Assembly (NCBI GenBank): GCA_964561215.1
Contig: CAZLOS010000004.1
Coordinates: 1 to 64,000 of the forward strand
Length of the DNA: 64,000 nucleotides
Origin: JAJFUV01 sp964561215
GTDB taxonomy: Bacteria > Acidobacteriota > Terriglobia > Bryobacterales > Bryobacteraceae
Direction: 5' to 3'
Positions 44,770-53,265 of this stretch are shown here, piece after piece (position 1 is the first letter of the stretch; every line of letters starts with the position of its first letter). The notes beneath the pieces were generated by a model. It was not told where the DNA came from. It did no database searches and saw only the letters and a list, made by a program, of their open reading frames with translations. A program made the position numbers and the translations under genes.

Positions 44770-46485
44770 ATGCAACAAATAGTCCACGACGTGTTGATTC
44801 TCGGAACCGGTTTGGCGGGCTTGCGGGCCGCCATCGGTATGAATTTGCGAACGCGGGGCAACATCGATATCGGCCTCGTCTCGAAAGTACAGATCATGCG
44901 TTCGCACTCAGTGTGCGCCGAAGGCGGCACGGGCGCGGTGATGCGGCCCGAAGAGGGCGACAGCCTGGAACTGCACGCCTGGGACACCGTGAAGGGCTCG
45001 GACTTCCTGGGAGATCAGGATGTTGTGGACCGTTTTGTCTCGAAATCGCCGGACGAGATCCGCCTGCTCGATCACTGGGGCGTGCCCTGGTCGCGCCGCC
45101 CCGACGGGCGCATCATGCAGCGTCCCTTCGGCGGCCACACCTTCCCGCGCGCCTGCATGGCGGCCGACAAAACCGGCTTCTTCGAGATGCAGGCGCTCTA
45201 CGACACCCTCCAGAAGTTCAACCGTTTCTCTCGCTACGACGAGGGTTTTGTGACCTCGTTGCTCCTTGAACAGGGGCGCTTTGCCGGGCTCACGATGTAC
45301 GACGCGCCGACGGGCGAGTTCGTGCTGTTGCGCGCCAAAGCGCTCCTGATTGCTTCGGGCGGCTTGGGCAACCTGTTCGGTTTCACCACGTATTCGCAGA
45401 CCGTCACCGGCGACGGCCAGGCGATCGCCTACCGCGCCGGACTGGCTCTCGAAGATCCCGAATTCCTCCAGTTCCACCCCACCGGCCTGGTGCCCTCCGG
45501 CATCTTGATGACCGAAGGTTGCCGCGGCGAAGGCGGCTACCTGCGCAACAGCCGCGGCGAGCGCTTCATGGAAAAGTACGCGCCCAAGATGATGGAACTG
45601 GCTCCGCGCGACATCGTTTCGCGCTCGGAGATGACCGAGATCCTCGAAGGGCGCGGCTTCAAGGGGCCGGACGGCCTCGACTACGTCCATCTTGACCTGA
45701 CGCACCTGGGCGCCGAACGCATCAACAAGCGGCTGCCCCTGATCCGCGAAGTCTGCATCAAGTTCCTGGGCCTGGACCCCATCACGCAAATGATCCCGAT
45801 CCGGCCCGTGGCGCACTACTCGATGGGCGGCGTGGAAGCCGCCATAGACGGACGCACCAAGGTCGAGAACATCTGGGCCGCCGGCGAAGTGGCCTGCCAC
45901 TCGCTGCACGGCGCCAACCGCCTCGGCTGCAACTCCACGGCCGAGTGCCTGGTCTGGGGCGGCATCACCGGAGACGAAATCGGCAAGTACATCCTCGCGG
46001 GAGGGCAGCTCGGCGACGCGCCTGTCCGGCAAGCCGAACAGGAAGAGAACCGCGTGTTCAGCGGCCTGCTCCGGCGTGATGGCAACGAAAGCGTGGCGGC
46101 CATCCGGCGCGACCTGCAAAGCACCATGGACCAGCACGCCGGCGTCTACCGCACCGGCGAGTCCATGCGCGAAGGACTGGCCAAGATCGCTTCCCTGAAA
46201 GACCGTTTCCAGCGCGTGAGGGTCGACGACAAGAGTCGCATTTACAACACGAACCTGATCCAGGCGTTGGAAACGGAAAACATGCTGGAGCTGGCCGAGG
46301 TGCTGCTCTACGCCGCCGAGGCTCGCGAGGAATCGCGCGGCGGCCATGCGCGAACCGATTTTGCGACACGGGACGACGTCAAGTTCCTGGCCCATTCGAT
46401 GCTCTACTACACAGGTAGTACTCCACGTCTTGAATACAAGCCCGTGGCCATCACCAATTGGAAGCCTGTGGAGCGTAAGTACTGA
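44770..46485 (+). CDS. sdhA: succinate dehydrogenase/fumarate reductase flavoprotein subunit
   Basis: 571 residues. FAD-binding VLILGTGLAGLRAAIGMN opens the protein. MRSHSVCAEGGTGAV holds the His that normally carries covalent FAD (SHTVAAQGG in Escherichia coli). LQFHPTGLVPSG and the C-terminal GANRLGCNSTAECLVWGG contain the dicarboxylate-binding residues. The capping domain lies between. It oxidises succinate to fumarate or runs in reverse as part of a quinone-linked complex. Start chosen at the ATG that directly opens the dinucleotide fold; the Shine-Dalgarno site is weak. First gene of an A-C-D-B operon under a Rex-type operator, which favours a role in reductive, low-oxygen metabolism. 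Direction cannot be settled from sequence. Confidence 0.9.
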   Translation: MQQIVHDVLILGTGLAGLRAAIGMNLRTRGNIDIGLVSKVQIMRSHSVCAEGGTGAVMRPEEGDSLELHAWDTVKGSDFLGDQDVVDRFVSKSPDEIRLLDHWGVPWSRRPDGRIMQRPFGGHTFPRACMAADKTGFFEMQALYDTLQKFNRFSRYDEGFVTSLLLEQGRFAGLTMYDAPTGEFVLLRAKALLIASGGLGNLFGFTTYSQTVTGDGQAIAYRAGLALEDPEFLQFHPTGLVPSGILMTEGCRGEGGYLRNSRGERFMEKYAPKMMELAPRDIVSRSEMTEILEGRGFKGPDGLDYVHLDLTHLGAERINKRLPLIREVCIKFLGLDPITQMIPIRPVAHYSMGGVEAAIDGRTKVENIWAAGEVACHSLHGANRLGCNSTAECLVWGGITGDEIGKYILAGGQLGDAPVRQAEQEENRVFSGLLRRDGNESVAAIRRDLQSTMDQHAGVYRTGESMREGLAKIASLKDRFQRVRVDDKSRIYNTNLIQALETENMLELAEVLLYAAEAREESRGGHARTDFATRDDVKFLAHSMLYYTGSTPRLEYKPVAITNWKPVERKY

Positions 46486-46502
46486 TTTTGAAAAAGATTA
46501 CC

Positions 46503-46928
46503 ATGGCTCAAATCGAACGACACGATAACCGGCTGGGGCTGTGGGGCTGGCTGGGCGGAGGGCGCTGGGGTTTGGAGCGCTACGCCTACTCGCTGCACCG
46601 CATTACCGGACTGGCGCTGCTCGGCTATTTTCTGCTGCACATCGTGGTGACCAGCCTGCGCGCGATGGGCATCTATTTATGGGCTCCCGGAGGTCCGCTG
46701 CACGCCCCGATCTTCAAGATGGGTGAGTACCTGGTGTTTGCGGCGTTCGCCTTCCACGCCTTGAACGGAATCCGGCTGGTGCTGGTGGAACTCGGTGTGG
46801 CGGTGGGCCGTCCCATCGAGCCGGTTTACCCATACAAAACTTCGCTGACCGTCCAGCGGCCGCTGCTGATTGTGATGATGGTCGCGGCGTTTGCCCTGCT
46901 GCTGGCTGGTGCGTACTGCTATCTGTGA
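46503..46928 (+). CDS. succinate dehydrogenase/fumarate reductase cytochrome b subunit 1
   Basis: About 141 residues. The ATG at 46503 is preferred over a TTG five codons upstream. Three hydrophobic helices are seen; SLHRITGLALLGYFLLHI has the SdhC-type SxHRxxG motif with a heme-ligand His candidate, and FAFHALNGIRLVLVE carries another. The second subunit (46943-47320) has the parallel motif YHGLYGLRTMLLEL, so the pair probably forms a two-protein membrane anchor with one or two b hemes and a quinone site. It starts 17 bp after sdhA and ends in a 4-bp ATGA-free junction with the next gene. Confidence 0.75.
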   Translation: MAQIERHDNRLGLWGWLGGGRWGLERYAYSLHRITGLALLGYFLLHIVVTSLRAMGIYLWAPGGPLHAPIFKMGEYLVFAAFAFHALNGIRLVLVELGVAVGRPIEPVYPYKTSLTVQRPLLIVMMVAAFALLLAGAYCYL

Positions 46929-46942
46929 GAGGAAGTGACCAA

Positions 46943-47320
46943 GTGACGAAATACTGGACCGCGCACATTGTCACGGGAATCCTGATCCTGTTTCTTTTGG
47001 GTTTGCACATGGCCATCATGCACATGGGCGGTATCGTGCATTTGTTCTCGCCGCATGGCGGCGACGCCGTCTCAGTACAAAACAGTCTTGCACGGGACGG
47101 AAGTATTTTCTTTACATTCACTTACATCCTGATGCTGGGCGTGGCGCTCTACCACGGGCTGTATGGCCTCCGGACCATGCTGCTCGAGTTGACGCTCACG
47201 CCCAGGATGCAGTCGGTGGTGACGGTCATGCTCGTTGTTGTGGGCATTGCCCTGTTCACTCTCGGCTCGATGGCGACGGTAGCGGCGCACGGCATGGCGT
47301 CCGTGGGAGGGCGCGTATGA
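46943..47320 (+). CDS. succinate dehydrogenase/fumarate reductase membrane anchor subunit 2
   Basis: About 125 residues starting GTG at 46943, with AGAGGAAG directly in front; GTG 46925 is another option. Three membrane helices: HIVTGILILFLLGLHMAIMH, YILMLGVALYHGLYGLRTML and SVVTVMLVVVGIALFTLGSM. Histidines in each of the first two helices (LHMAIMHM, YHGLYG) are heme-ligand candidates. It overlaps the iron-sulfur gene by ATGA at 47317-47320, indicating coupled translation. Small membrane anchors of this complex diverge strongly, so the call rests on position between sdhA and sdhB plus the His pattern. Confidence 0.75.
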   Translation: MTKYWTAHIVTGILILFLLGLHMAIMHMGGIVHLFSPHGGDAVSVQNSLARDGSIFFTFTYILMLGVALYHGLYGLRTMLLELTLTPRMQSVVTVMLVVVGIALFTLGSMATVAAHGMASVGGRV

Positions 47321-48165
47321 CCCCGAGCAAGGAAGGCGCCCGCAACATCCGGTTTCACGTGACCCGCTACAATCCCGAGACCGATTCGAAGCCCCGCGTG
47401 CAGACCTACACGGTTCCCGTGACGCCGGGCATGACCGTGCTCGACGGTCTTCACTACATCAAGAGCTACCTGGACGCCACCCTGGTCTGGCGCTACTCCT
47501 GCCGCATGGGCATTTGCGGTTCTTGCGGCATGCTGATCAACGGCAGCGCGGGTCTGGCCTGCAACACCCAGATCCTGCACATCACCGATTCCGACCTGAC
47601 CGTCGGCCCGCTGCCGAATTTCCGTATCATTCGCGACCTGGTCCCGGACCTTGCGCCGATGTTCAACAAGCACCGCTCCGTGAAGCCCTACATTTTGCGG
47701 GCGGACGCTTCCGAGGTTGACGACCCGGCCGGCGAATACTACCAGTCGGCTGAGGATCTCGAAGCGTATCTGCAATTTACCTACTGCATCAAGTGCGGCT
47801 GCTGCATGGCGGCCTGTCCGACTCTGGCGACCGACAAATCGTACCTGGGTCCCATGCCCGCAACCGCGGCGGAGCGTTACAACCGCGATAGCCGGGACGA
47901 CGGTTCGCGCGTGCGGGCCCTGGTCACCGGAGACGACCACGGCGCTTTCCGTTGCCACTATGCCGGGGAATGCTCGCGCGTTTGTCCGAAAGGCGTCGAT
48001 CCAGGCAAGGCTGTCCAACTCCTCAAGCGGCGATTGGTTCTGGACTACTTGCATCTGGGGCGCAAAGGCCAGCCCTGCTCGAAGCTGCACGGGCCGGGCA
48101 GCGGGAAACCGTTGGCAGGCGTAGGGCCCGCGCCGAAGCGCACCGTTACTTCAACCGGCGCTTGA
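47317..48165 (+). CDS. sdhB: succinate dehydrogenase/fumarate reductase iron-sulfur subunit
   Basis: 282 residues. Plant-type [2Fe-2S] ligands in YSCRMGICGSCGMLINGSAGLAC (about 64-86); [4Fe-4S] ligands in YCIKCGCCMAACPT (about 157-170); [3Fe-4S]/second cluster ligands in CHYAGECSRVCPKGVDP (about 212-228). This is the normal FrdB/SdhB order, passing electrons between flavin and the membrane quinone. The C-terminal tail GPGSGKPLAGVGPAPKRTVTSTGA is a loosely conserved extension. The stop lies 20 bp inside the convergent alpha/beta-hydrolase gene. Last gene of the operon. Confidence 0.92.
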   Translation: MTPSKEGARNIRFHVTRYNPETDSKPRVQTYTVPVTPGMTVLDGLHYIKSYLDATLVWRYSCRMGICGSCGMLINGSAGLACNTQILHITDSDLTVGPLPNFRIIRDLVPDLAPMFNKHRSVKPYILRADASEVDDPAGEYYQSAEDLEAYLQFTYCIKCGCCMAACPTLATDKSYLGPMPATAAERYNRDSRDDGSRVRALVTGDDHGAFRCHYAGECSRVCPKGVDPGKAVQLLKRRLVLDYLHLGRKGQPCSKLHGPGSGKPLAGVGPAPKRTVTSTGA

Positions 48166-48964
48166 GGATGTACCGGACAATCGGCGTGGGATTCTCGAGC
48201 GAGTGCGGATGGTGGCCCACGCCGGGCTTCACAATCAACTCCATATGCCCGCCCAGGTCCTCGAACCGTTCCTTGAGGACCAACGTGTTCTCGTCGTAGG
48301 GAACCACGTCATCGGCGTCGCCAACCACATGCAGGACCGGGATGCGGGCTTTCGCAATCGGCGCCAGGATGCCGATCGGATTGCCCTTCCACGCGAGCGC
48401 CTGCTCCTCGCTGAAGCCATAGACTCTCTTGAAGAGTCCCCAGTCGCCGGGGCTGCCCTTCCCTTTTCCCTTCCCGCCGGGCCAGCTCTTCACGTCGCAG
48501 ACCGGCGCGTCGCCATAGATCAAACCTGCTTTGTCCGGGTGCGCGGCGGCCCAATTGTACACGTAGAGCCCGCCCCGGCTCATGCCCAGCAGCACCGGCC
48601 GCCGGGAGAATCCGTACTTGCCGGTGAGTTCTTCGTAAAGTTTCAGCCAGCGCTCCATGGTGTCCGGGCTGCCGAAGGTGTTGGGGCAGGCCATGTAGAC
48701 GACGTGCCAGCCCTTTTCAAGCAGGGCCTCATCCACCGTGGGAAATGCGCCGAAAAACTCGCCGCGCCACAGCCAGGGCGTGCCTTTGGCAACCTTCGAT
48801 GGCGTCACTACGGTCACGGGACGATCCGCGTATTGGAACACGTAGCGCGCATGGCCTTTCCATGCCGAGCGTACGCCCGGAAACTCCTGCGCGCTGGCCA
48901 GTCCGGCGGCCGCCAGGAGCGCACAGCACAGAACGGTAGTTTCGGACAGATGTATCTTTCTCAC
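48146..48964 (-). CDS. secreted alpha/beta-hydrolase
   Basis: 272 residues. Signal peptide ending ALLAAAGLASA, then an alpha/beta-hydrolase core: VLLGMSRGGLYVYNWAAAHP contains the GxSxG nucleophile elbow (here GMSRG), VLHVVGDADDVVPYDENT the acid Asp, and PGVGHHPHSLENP the His. An oxyanion-side segment TPWLWRGEFFGAFPTVDEALLEKGWHVVYM precedes it. The fold hydrolyses esters; substrate unknown. It overlaps the sdhB end by 20 bp on the opposite strand and lies 25 bp downstream of the SelA-like PLP gene, probably in the same transcript. Confidence 0.8.
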   Translation of the reverse strand: MRKIHLSETTVLCCALLAAAGLASAQEFPGVRSAWKGHARYVFQYADRPVTVVTPSKVAKGTPWLWRGEFFGAFPTVDEALLEKGWHVVYMACPNTFGSPDTMERWLKLYEELTGKYGFSRRPVLLGMSRGGLYVYNWAAAHPDKAGLIYGDAPVCDVKSWPGGKGKGKGSPGDWGLFKRVYGFSEEQALAWKGNPIGILAPIAKARIPVLHVVGDADDVVPYDENTLVLKERFEDLGGHMELIVKPGVGHHPHSLENPTPIVRYILKRRLK

Positions 48965-48989
48965 TTTGTCGATAACCTGCGTGCGGCCG

Positions 48990-50165
48990 TTAGCCTAGGA
49001 TCTCCGCCAGACGCCGGGCGACGATCCGGTGCTCGTTCCCGCGCATCATCCATACCGAAACCAGCAAAGCCCCGGCGCCGCGGCTCTGGATGTGGATGGG
49101 CGGATCGCCGTCCATCAGGCGCTTGACAACCTCGGCCGAAGTCGGCTTGCCGCCGCCCTCTTCCCATGTGATTTCCAGGTGCGGCACCACGTTGGCGATC
49201 ACGGGCACGTACCGGCGCGGGGTGATTCCCTTCACTTTCGAGAGCGTCGCGATCATTTCCGAGACGCGCCGCTCGAGTTCGCGCATCTCCGCTTCGTGAT
49301 CGACCTTCATGTAGCGCTCGACGGCGGCCAGCAAGCCCATCACCTCTTCCTTGCCGACCTTCATGCCGCGACCGATGCCCCCGGACGGGCTCATGCAGGG
49401 ACGGGCGGCCTCGATGAGGTCCTCGCGGCCCAGTAGCAAACCGCTGGCCTGGGGGCCGAGCAGCCCCTTGCCGCCGGAGAACGCCACCAGGTCGAAGCCC
49501 TGCTTTACATAGGCGCTGAGATTCGAAACCGGCGGAACGTCCGCGGCGGCGTCGTTGAATGTGGGAACGCCGTGTTTCTTGCCGATGGCGATCCACTCGT
49601 CGCGCTTGATGAGGCCGTCGGGCTCGTACTTGTTGAGGAAGAACATCATGGCCGTGCGGTCGTTGATGGCACGCTCGGCTTCCTCGGCCGTCTCCACCCA
49701 CACGATGTGCGCCCCGGCGGCCAGCATCTGCTGCTCGTAGCCCGAACGGTGTTTCTTCTGCTGGATCACTTCGCCCCGGGACTCCGAGGTGTCGGGCAGG
49801 CGCGCCATGATCTTCGCGTCGCCGCGCGCCAGGCAGGCCGCCGTCCCAACCATGATGGCGCTGGCGGCGCCGCAGGTGATCATGGCCGCCGGCACGCCGA
49901 TCAGCCCGGCAATGCGAGCGCCCGCCTTTTTATTGAGTTCAGGCAGCGGAACGAAATAATGCGATGCGTCCACCATGGCCTGCACCACTTCCGGGGGCAT
50001 GATGGAGCCGCCGAGCACCGTCACCGTGCCGACGCCGTTGATGATCGGTTTTATGCCGAGCTTCGAGTAAATGTTCGGACGGGCGGGCTTGGCCGTGGCC
50101 GAAACTGCCAGGGGCGCGGCCGCCGAGGCCCGCATGAAAGTTCTGCGAGACGATGGGCTTTCCAT
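48990..50165 (-). CDS. SelA-like PLP-dependent enzyme with Tat-type leader
   Basis: 391 residues. The leader SSRRTFMRASAAAPLAVSATA is a twin-arginine type signal. The body follows the SelA/aminotransferase class V fold: NKKAGARIAGLIGVPAAMITCGAASAI, then FNDAAADVPPV (Asp over the PLP ring) and LVAFSGGKGLLGPQASGLLLG, where the Lys after SGG carries PLP. Proteins of this group include selenocysteine synthase and D-glucosaminate-6-phosphate ammonia-lyase; no tRNA-binding extension is seen, so amino-sugar or amino-acid lyase activity is more likely than selenocysteine synthesis. An export signal on a PLP enzyme is unusual. The alpha/beta-hydrolase gene follows. Confidence 0.78.
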   Translation of the reverse strand: MESPSSRRTFMRASAAAPLAVSATAKPARPNIYSKLGIKPIINGVGTVTVLGGSIMPPEVVQAMVDASHYFVPLPELNKKAGARIAGLIGVPAAMITCGAASAIMVGTAACLARGDAKIMARLPDTSESRGEVIQQKKHRSGYEQQMLAAGAHIVWVETAEEAERAINDRTAMMFFLNKYEPDGLIKRDEWIAIGKKHGVPTFNDAAADVPPVSNLSAYVKQGFDLVAFSGGKGLLGPQASGLLLGREDLIEAARPCMSPSGGIGRGMKVGKEEVMGLLAAVERYMKVDHEAEMRELERRVSEMIATLSKVKGITPRRYVPVIANVVPHLEITWEEGGGKPTSAEVVKRLMDGDPPIHIQSRGAGALLVSVWMMRGNEHRIVARRLAEILG

Positions 50166-50193
50166 GGCTGATCAATGGCAGTGTAACAGGAGG

Positions 50194-51153
50194 TCAGCGG
50201 AATTGCAGGAGTATTTCAATGGTGTGCGAAAGAGGGGCCGCCGCCGAGCCGGAGACTTCTTTCGCTTTGACCTGGCGCATCATCATTGCGTCGTGCATGC
50301 CCTTCCTCACGGAGACGGCCTCGGGCGCTTCGAAGGTGAGGCGCAGGATCTTAGAGCCGGCACCGGGCCCGAGCTTGATTCCGCCGGCCGCGGGCGCAAT
50401 CACCTGCGCGCCCTTGTGCACGTCTCCCGCGAAGATCTGCTTCTCGACATCCGAATACAGCACCAACCGGCCGTCCGCGGGCGCAGTCACCGACAGACGC
50501 ACCACATCGCCGGAATTGAGGACGGCGCCGGCCGGTGCCTCCACGAACTCACCGCCTGATTCTTTCAGCACCTTGTAAGCGGGGGGGGCGAACGCGACGG
50601 ACGCCGCAACTGCGGGAGCAGAAGGGCGCTCCACCTCCACGAAATCGGCCTTCGCCTCGTTGGCGACTGGTCCCGGCATACCACCAATGCCCACCCGTTG
50701 CGGTAACTCGTTCACCTGCAGGCGCGGTCTTATCGGAGCCTGCGCCACCGCTTCCAACTTCTTCTTCGGCAGCACCTTCTCCACCACCGGTGTTTCCATG
50801 GGTGCGGGAACGGATTTCCGTTCGATCCGCGCCAACGGCGCCATGGCGGGCGGGCGCGGCGCAATCATGAAGAAGGCGACCAACCCTACGGTTGCCAGCG
50901 CTCCCGCCATGGCCCACGGCGCGGGCCGCAGCCACCAGGAGTGCTTGGGCGACGGAGACTCCGAGAGCACGGCGATCAGGCGCGCGCGCGCGATGGGATC
51001 GGCGAGCATCTCGCGCAGCGGCTGCTCCCGCATGAGCGCGTCGTAGAGCGTCTGATCCGCGAGCGCGGCTTCGTACAGCGCCGCGCGCTCTTCGGCCGTG
51101 AGCGTCCCGGTCGCGTAAGCGCCCAGCAGCTTCTCGATGTCCTCGCGCTTCAT
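50194..51153 (-). CDS. membrane-anchored anti-sigma-factor-like protein
   Basis: 319 residues from ATG 51153, which overlaps the sigma factor stop (ATGA). The N-terminal helical part (MKREDIEKLLGAYATGTLTAEERAALYEAALADQ ...) is the size and character of an anti-sigma domain, although the zinc HxxxCxxC motif is absent. One membrane helix follows (APWAMAGALATVGLVAFFMIA, about residues 85-105). The periplasmic part is Pro/Val-rich (about 105-215), ending in a compact DUF4384-like domain with VLNSGDVVRLSVTAPADGRLVLYSD and IAPAAGGIKLGPG. I infer it holds the adjacent sigma factor. Confidence 0.65.
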   Translation of the reverse strand: MKREDIEKLLGAYATGTLTAEERAALYEAALADQTLYDALMREQPLREMLADPIARARLIAVLSESPSPKHSWWLRPAPWAMAGALATVGLVAFFMIAPRPPAMAPLARIERKSVPAPMETPVVEKVLPKKKLEAVAQAPIRPRLQVNELPQRVGIGGMPGPVANEAKADFVEVERPSAPAVAASVAFAPPAYKVLKESGGEFVEAPAGAVLNSGDVVRLSVTAPADGRLVLYSDVEKQIFAGDVHKGAQVIAPAAGGIKLGPGAGSKILRLTFEAPEAVSVRKGMHDAMMMRQVKAKEVSGSAAAPLSHTIEILLQFR

Positions 51154-51656
51154 GACTCCTGCTCCCAGCTTCCGCCCAGGCGTTCGAGCAGTTCCTTGCG
51201 GCAACGGAAGTCCCAGGTGTAAATCGTGTTGATCGACTTCACGCCCATCAGTTCCCTGATCTCGGCGAAGCTCTTGCCTTCCAGCTTCAGCCGGAACAAC
51301 TGCCGGCAACGCTCGCCCATGCCCGTCATAGCTCTCTCCAGCCGCTCCAGCATCTCGCGCCGTTCCGCCTGGTCTAGCGGGCCCGGCGCTTCGTCGGCCA
51401 GCGGTACGTCATCCGTAGAAACCTGCGTGTCCAGACCGCGCCGGTGCGATTTGCGCAGCTCGGCCACCATCTTGAAGCGCACGATCTTGAGCGAGAGCGG
51501 GAGCAGATCTTCCAGAGCGTCGAGATGCGCGTACTTGCGGTGCAGCACCAGCAGGACCTCCTGAGCCAGGTCCTCCGCCATGTCCCTTCCTATACGGGAT
51601 GCCGCGAAGCCGACAATCCTTTCGCGCAGGCGGGCTAGGATCTGGTCGCGGTCCAC
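51150..51656 (-). CDS. ECF-type RNA polymerase sigma factor
   Basis: 168 residues. Region 2 (about 12-70: DMAEDLAQEVLLVLHRKYAHLDALED, with the DLxQEVFL-type motif) and region 4 (about 105-160: RCRQLFRLKLEGKSFAEIRELMGVKSINTIYTWDFRCRKEL) are joined by a short linker, the ECF layout with no region 3. The start is GTG 51656 with no clear ribosome-binding site, which makes the start uncertain. A 7-bp inverted repeat (TTCATTC/GAATGAA) lies directly upstream at 51657-51675. The anti-sigma-like gene is translationally coupled behind it. It is divergent from threonine synthase. Confidence 0.85.
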   Translation of the reverse strand: MDRDQILARLRERIVGFAASRIGRDMAEDLAQEVLLVLHRKYAHLDALEDLLPLSLKIVRFKMVAELRKSHRRGLDTQVSTDDVPLADEAPGPLDQAERREMLERLERAMTGMGERCRQLFRLKLEGKSFAEIRELMGVKSINTIYTWDFRCRKELLERLGGSWEQES

Positions 51657-51688
51657 TTCATTCTATTGGAATGAATCCGCGCCCGAAA

Positions 51689-51718
51689 TTCAAGGATCAT
51701 ACATGGGACCGCTATAAT
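51689..51718 (+). promoter_or_regulatory. promoter of threonine synthase
   Basis: A perfect TATAAT at 51713-51718 with TTCAAG 18 bp before it. The expected transcription start, about 51725, is only about 3 nt from the ATG at 51728, suggesting an almost leaderless message. Confidence 0.5.
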
Positions 51719-51727
51719 GGGGATCTG

Positions 51728-53047
51728 ATGCCCGCTGAGCTGGTCTGCTTCAATCCGTCCTGCCGGACGCGCTATCCGATCACTGAGGTGATCTACAATT
51801 GCCCGCGCTGCGGGGCGCTTCTGGAAGCAGTTTACCCGCCCGCGCCCGATCCCGGCCAACTAAAGAAAGTGTGGCGCGAACGCCGCATGAACAACACGCC
51901 GTTGGACCAAAGTGGCGTGTGGCGCTACCGCGAGTTCATCCCGTTTCTTGAATCTACAGACGTAGTAGTAAGTCTGCGCGAGGGGAACACGCCGGTGCTC
52001 AATGCGCCCAAGGCCGCCGCGTACGGCGGTTTGAAGCGCCTCGCCTTCAAGCACCAGGGCTTCAATCCGACGGGTTCGTTCAAGGACAACGGCATGACCT
52101 GCGGCGTGTCTCAGGGCGTCCGTCTCGGCATGAGACGGGTGGCGTGCGTTTCCACCGGGAACACGTCCGCCTCCATGGCCGCTTACGCCAGCGCCGCTGG
52201 CCTGGACCCGATCATCTTCATCCCGCACGGCAACATCTCTTATGGGAAACTGGCGCAGGCGCTCGAATACGGCGCGCGGACGCTCGAGGTGGAGGCCAAT
52301 TTCGACCAGATCCTGGCGCTGGTGCGCACGCTCACCGAACGGACCGGCATTTACCTGCTGAATTCGATGAATCCGTTCCGCATCGAAGGGCAGACCACCA
52401 TCATGGTGGAACTGATGGACCAGCGCGACTGGTGTCCGCCGGATTGGGTGGTGCTGCCGGGCGGCAATCTCGGCAACACTTCGGCATTCGGCAAGGGACT
52501 TCGTCAGATGCTGAAAATGGGCCTGATCGAGCGTTCGCCGCGTCTGGCGGTCATCCAGGCGGAAGGTTCCGCGCCGTTCTACAATCTGATGCAGACCGAG
52601 GCACGGGATGCGCTGACTGCCGTAAAGCATCCGGAAACACTCGCTACAGCCATCAGAATCGGCGACCCGGTTTCCTGGCCCAAGGCGCTGCACGAAGTGA
52701 CGACCTCGGGCGGCGTAGTGGAGAAGGTGACCGAACAGGAGATCGCCGACGCCAAGGCCATCATCGGCGCATGCGGCATCGGCTGCGAGCCGGCATCTGC
52801 CGCGACGCTGGCCGGCATCCGCAAGCTCACCGCCGCCGGCGTCATCGATCGCGATGCCGATGTGGTGGCCGTGCTCACCGGTAATGTATTGAAAGATCCG
52901 GATTACATCTATCGCTATCACACCGGGCAACTTAAGGCGCCTGACGGCACCCGGATCCGCCCGACGTTCGGCAATCAGCCCCAGGTGGTACCAAACGATC
53001 CCGAGCGCATCGAGGCCCTGTTGGCCGATAATGTTAAGGAATCTTGA
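51728..53047 (+). CDS. thrC: threonine synthase
   Basis: 439 residues from ATG 51728. The N-terminal zinc ribbon (VCFNPSCRTRYPITEVIYNCPRCGALL) is followed by the tryptophan-synthase-beta-like fold: KHQGFNPTGSFKDNGM with the PLP Lys, VACVSTGNTSASMAAYASAAGL (phosphate-binding), VLPGGNLGNTSAFG and a C-terminal CGIGCEPASAATLAGI. It converts O-phosphohomoserine to threonine and phosphate. An ATG at 51671 is an open alternative, but it would place the TATAAT promoter inside the gene; the zinc ribbon starts right after the later Met. Cytoplasmic; single gene with its own promoter. Confidence 0.9.
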   Translation: MPAELVCFNPSCRTRYPITEVIYNCPRCGALLEAVYPPAPDPGQLKKVWRERRMNNTPLDQSGVWRYREFIPFLESTDVVVSLREGNTPVLNAPKAAAYGGLKRLAFKHQGFNPTGSFKDNGMTCGVSQGVRLGMRRVACVSTGNTSASMAAYASAAGLDPIIFIPHGNISYGKLAQALEYGARTLEVEANFDQILALVRTLTERTGIYLLNSMNPFRIEGQTTIMVELMDQRDWCPPDWVVLPGGNLGNTSAFGKGLRQMLKMGLIERSPRLAVIQAEGSAPFYNLMQTEARDALTAVKHPETLATAIRIGDPVSWPKALHEVTTSGGVVEKVTEQEIADAKAIIGACGIGCEPASAATLAGIRKLTAAGVIDRDADVVAVLTGNVLKDPDYIYRYHTGQLKAPDGTRIRPTFGNQPQVVPNDPERIEALLADNVKES

Positions 53048-53098
53048 CCAGGTGGTGAGCGGAACGCCATCGGTCGGGGTTGGCGTCGAAAATTTCTC

Positions 53099-53127
53099 TT
53101 GCTCTTCGGATCTTTTTCTGCGACAAT
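53099..53127 (+). promoter_or_regulatory. possible promoter of the cold-shock gene
   Basis: TTGCTC, 17 bp, GACAAT. Would start transcription near 53134 and leave a leader of about 130 nt, in the range of other csp leaders. Confidence 0.35.
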
Positions 53128-53178
53128 ACCCTGTAAGTTGTTGGCGGTAATTTGTGTCCGTTGCGGAATAACCAGGGG

Positions 53179-53208
53179 AGCTACGCGGGAGTAAAGGCGT
53201 AGCTTTTT
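53179..53208 (+). terminator. terminator-like hairpin in the cold-shock leader
   Basis: AGCTACGC pairs with GCGTAGCT around a 10-nt loop and is followed by TTTTT. It lies 131 bp after thrC and 58 bp before the csp start. It could end thrC transcription, or be an attenuator or sRNA terminator within the csp leader. Confidence 0.55.
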
Positions 53209-53265
53209 CAGTTTCTGGCCCTCCAAAACGTCTCGCTCTCCGCCAGTCAAGTCAGGAGAACAGTA

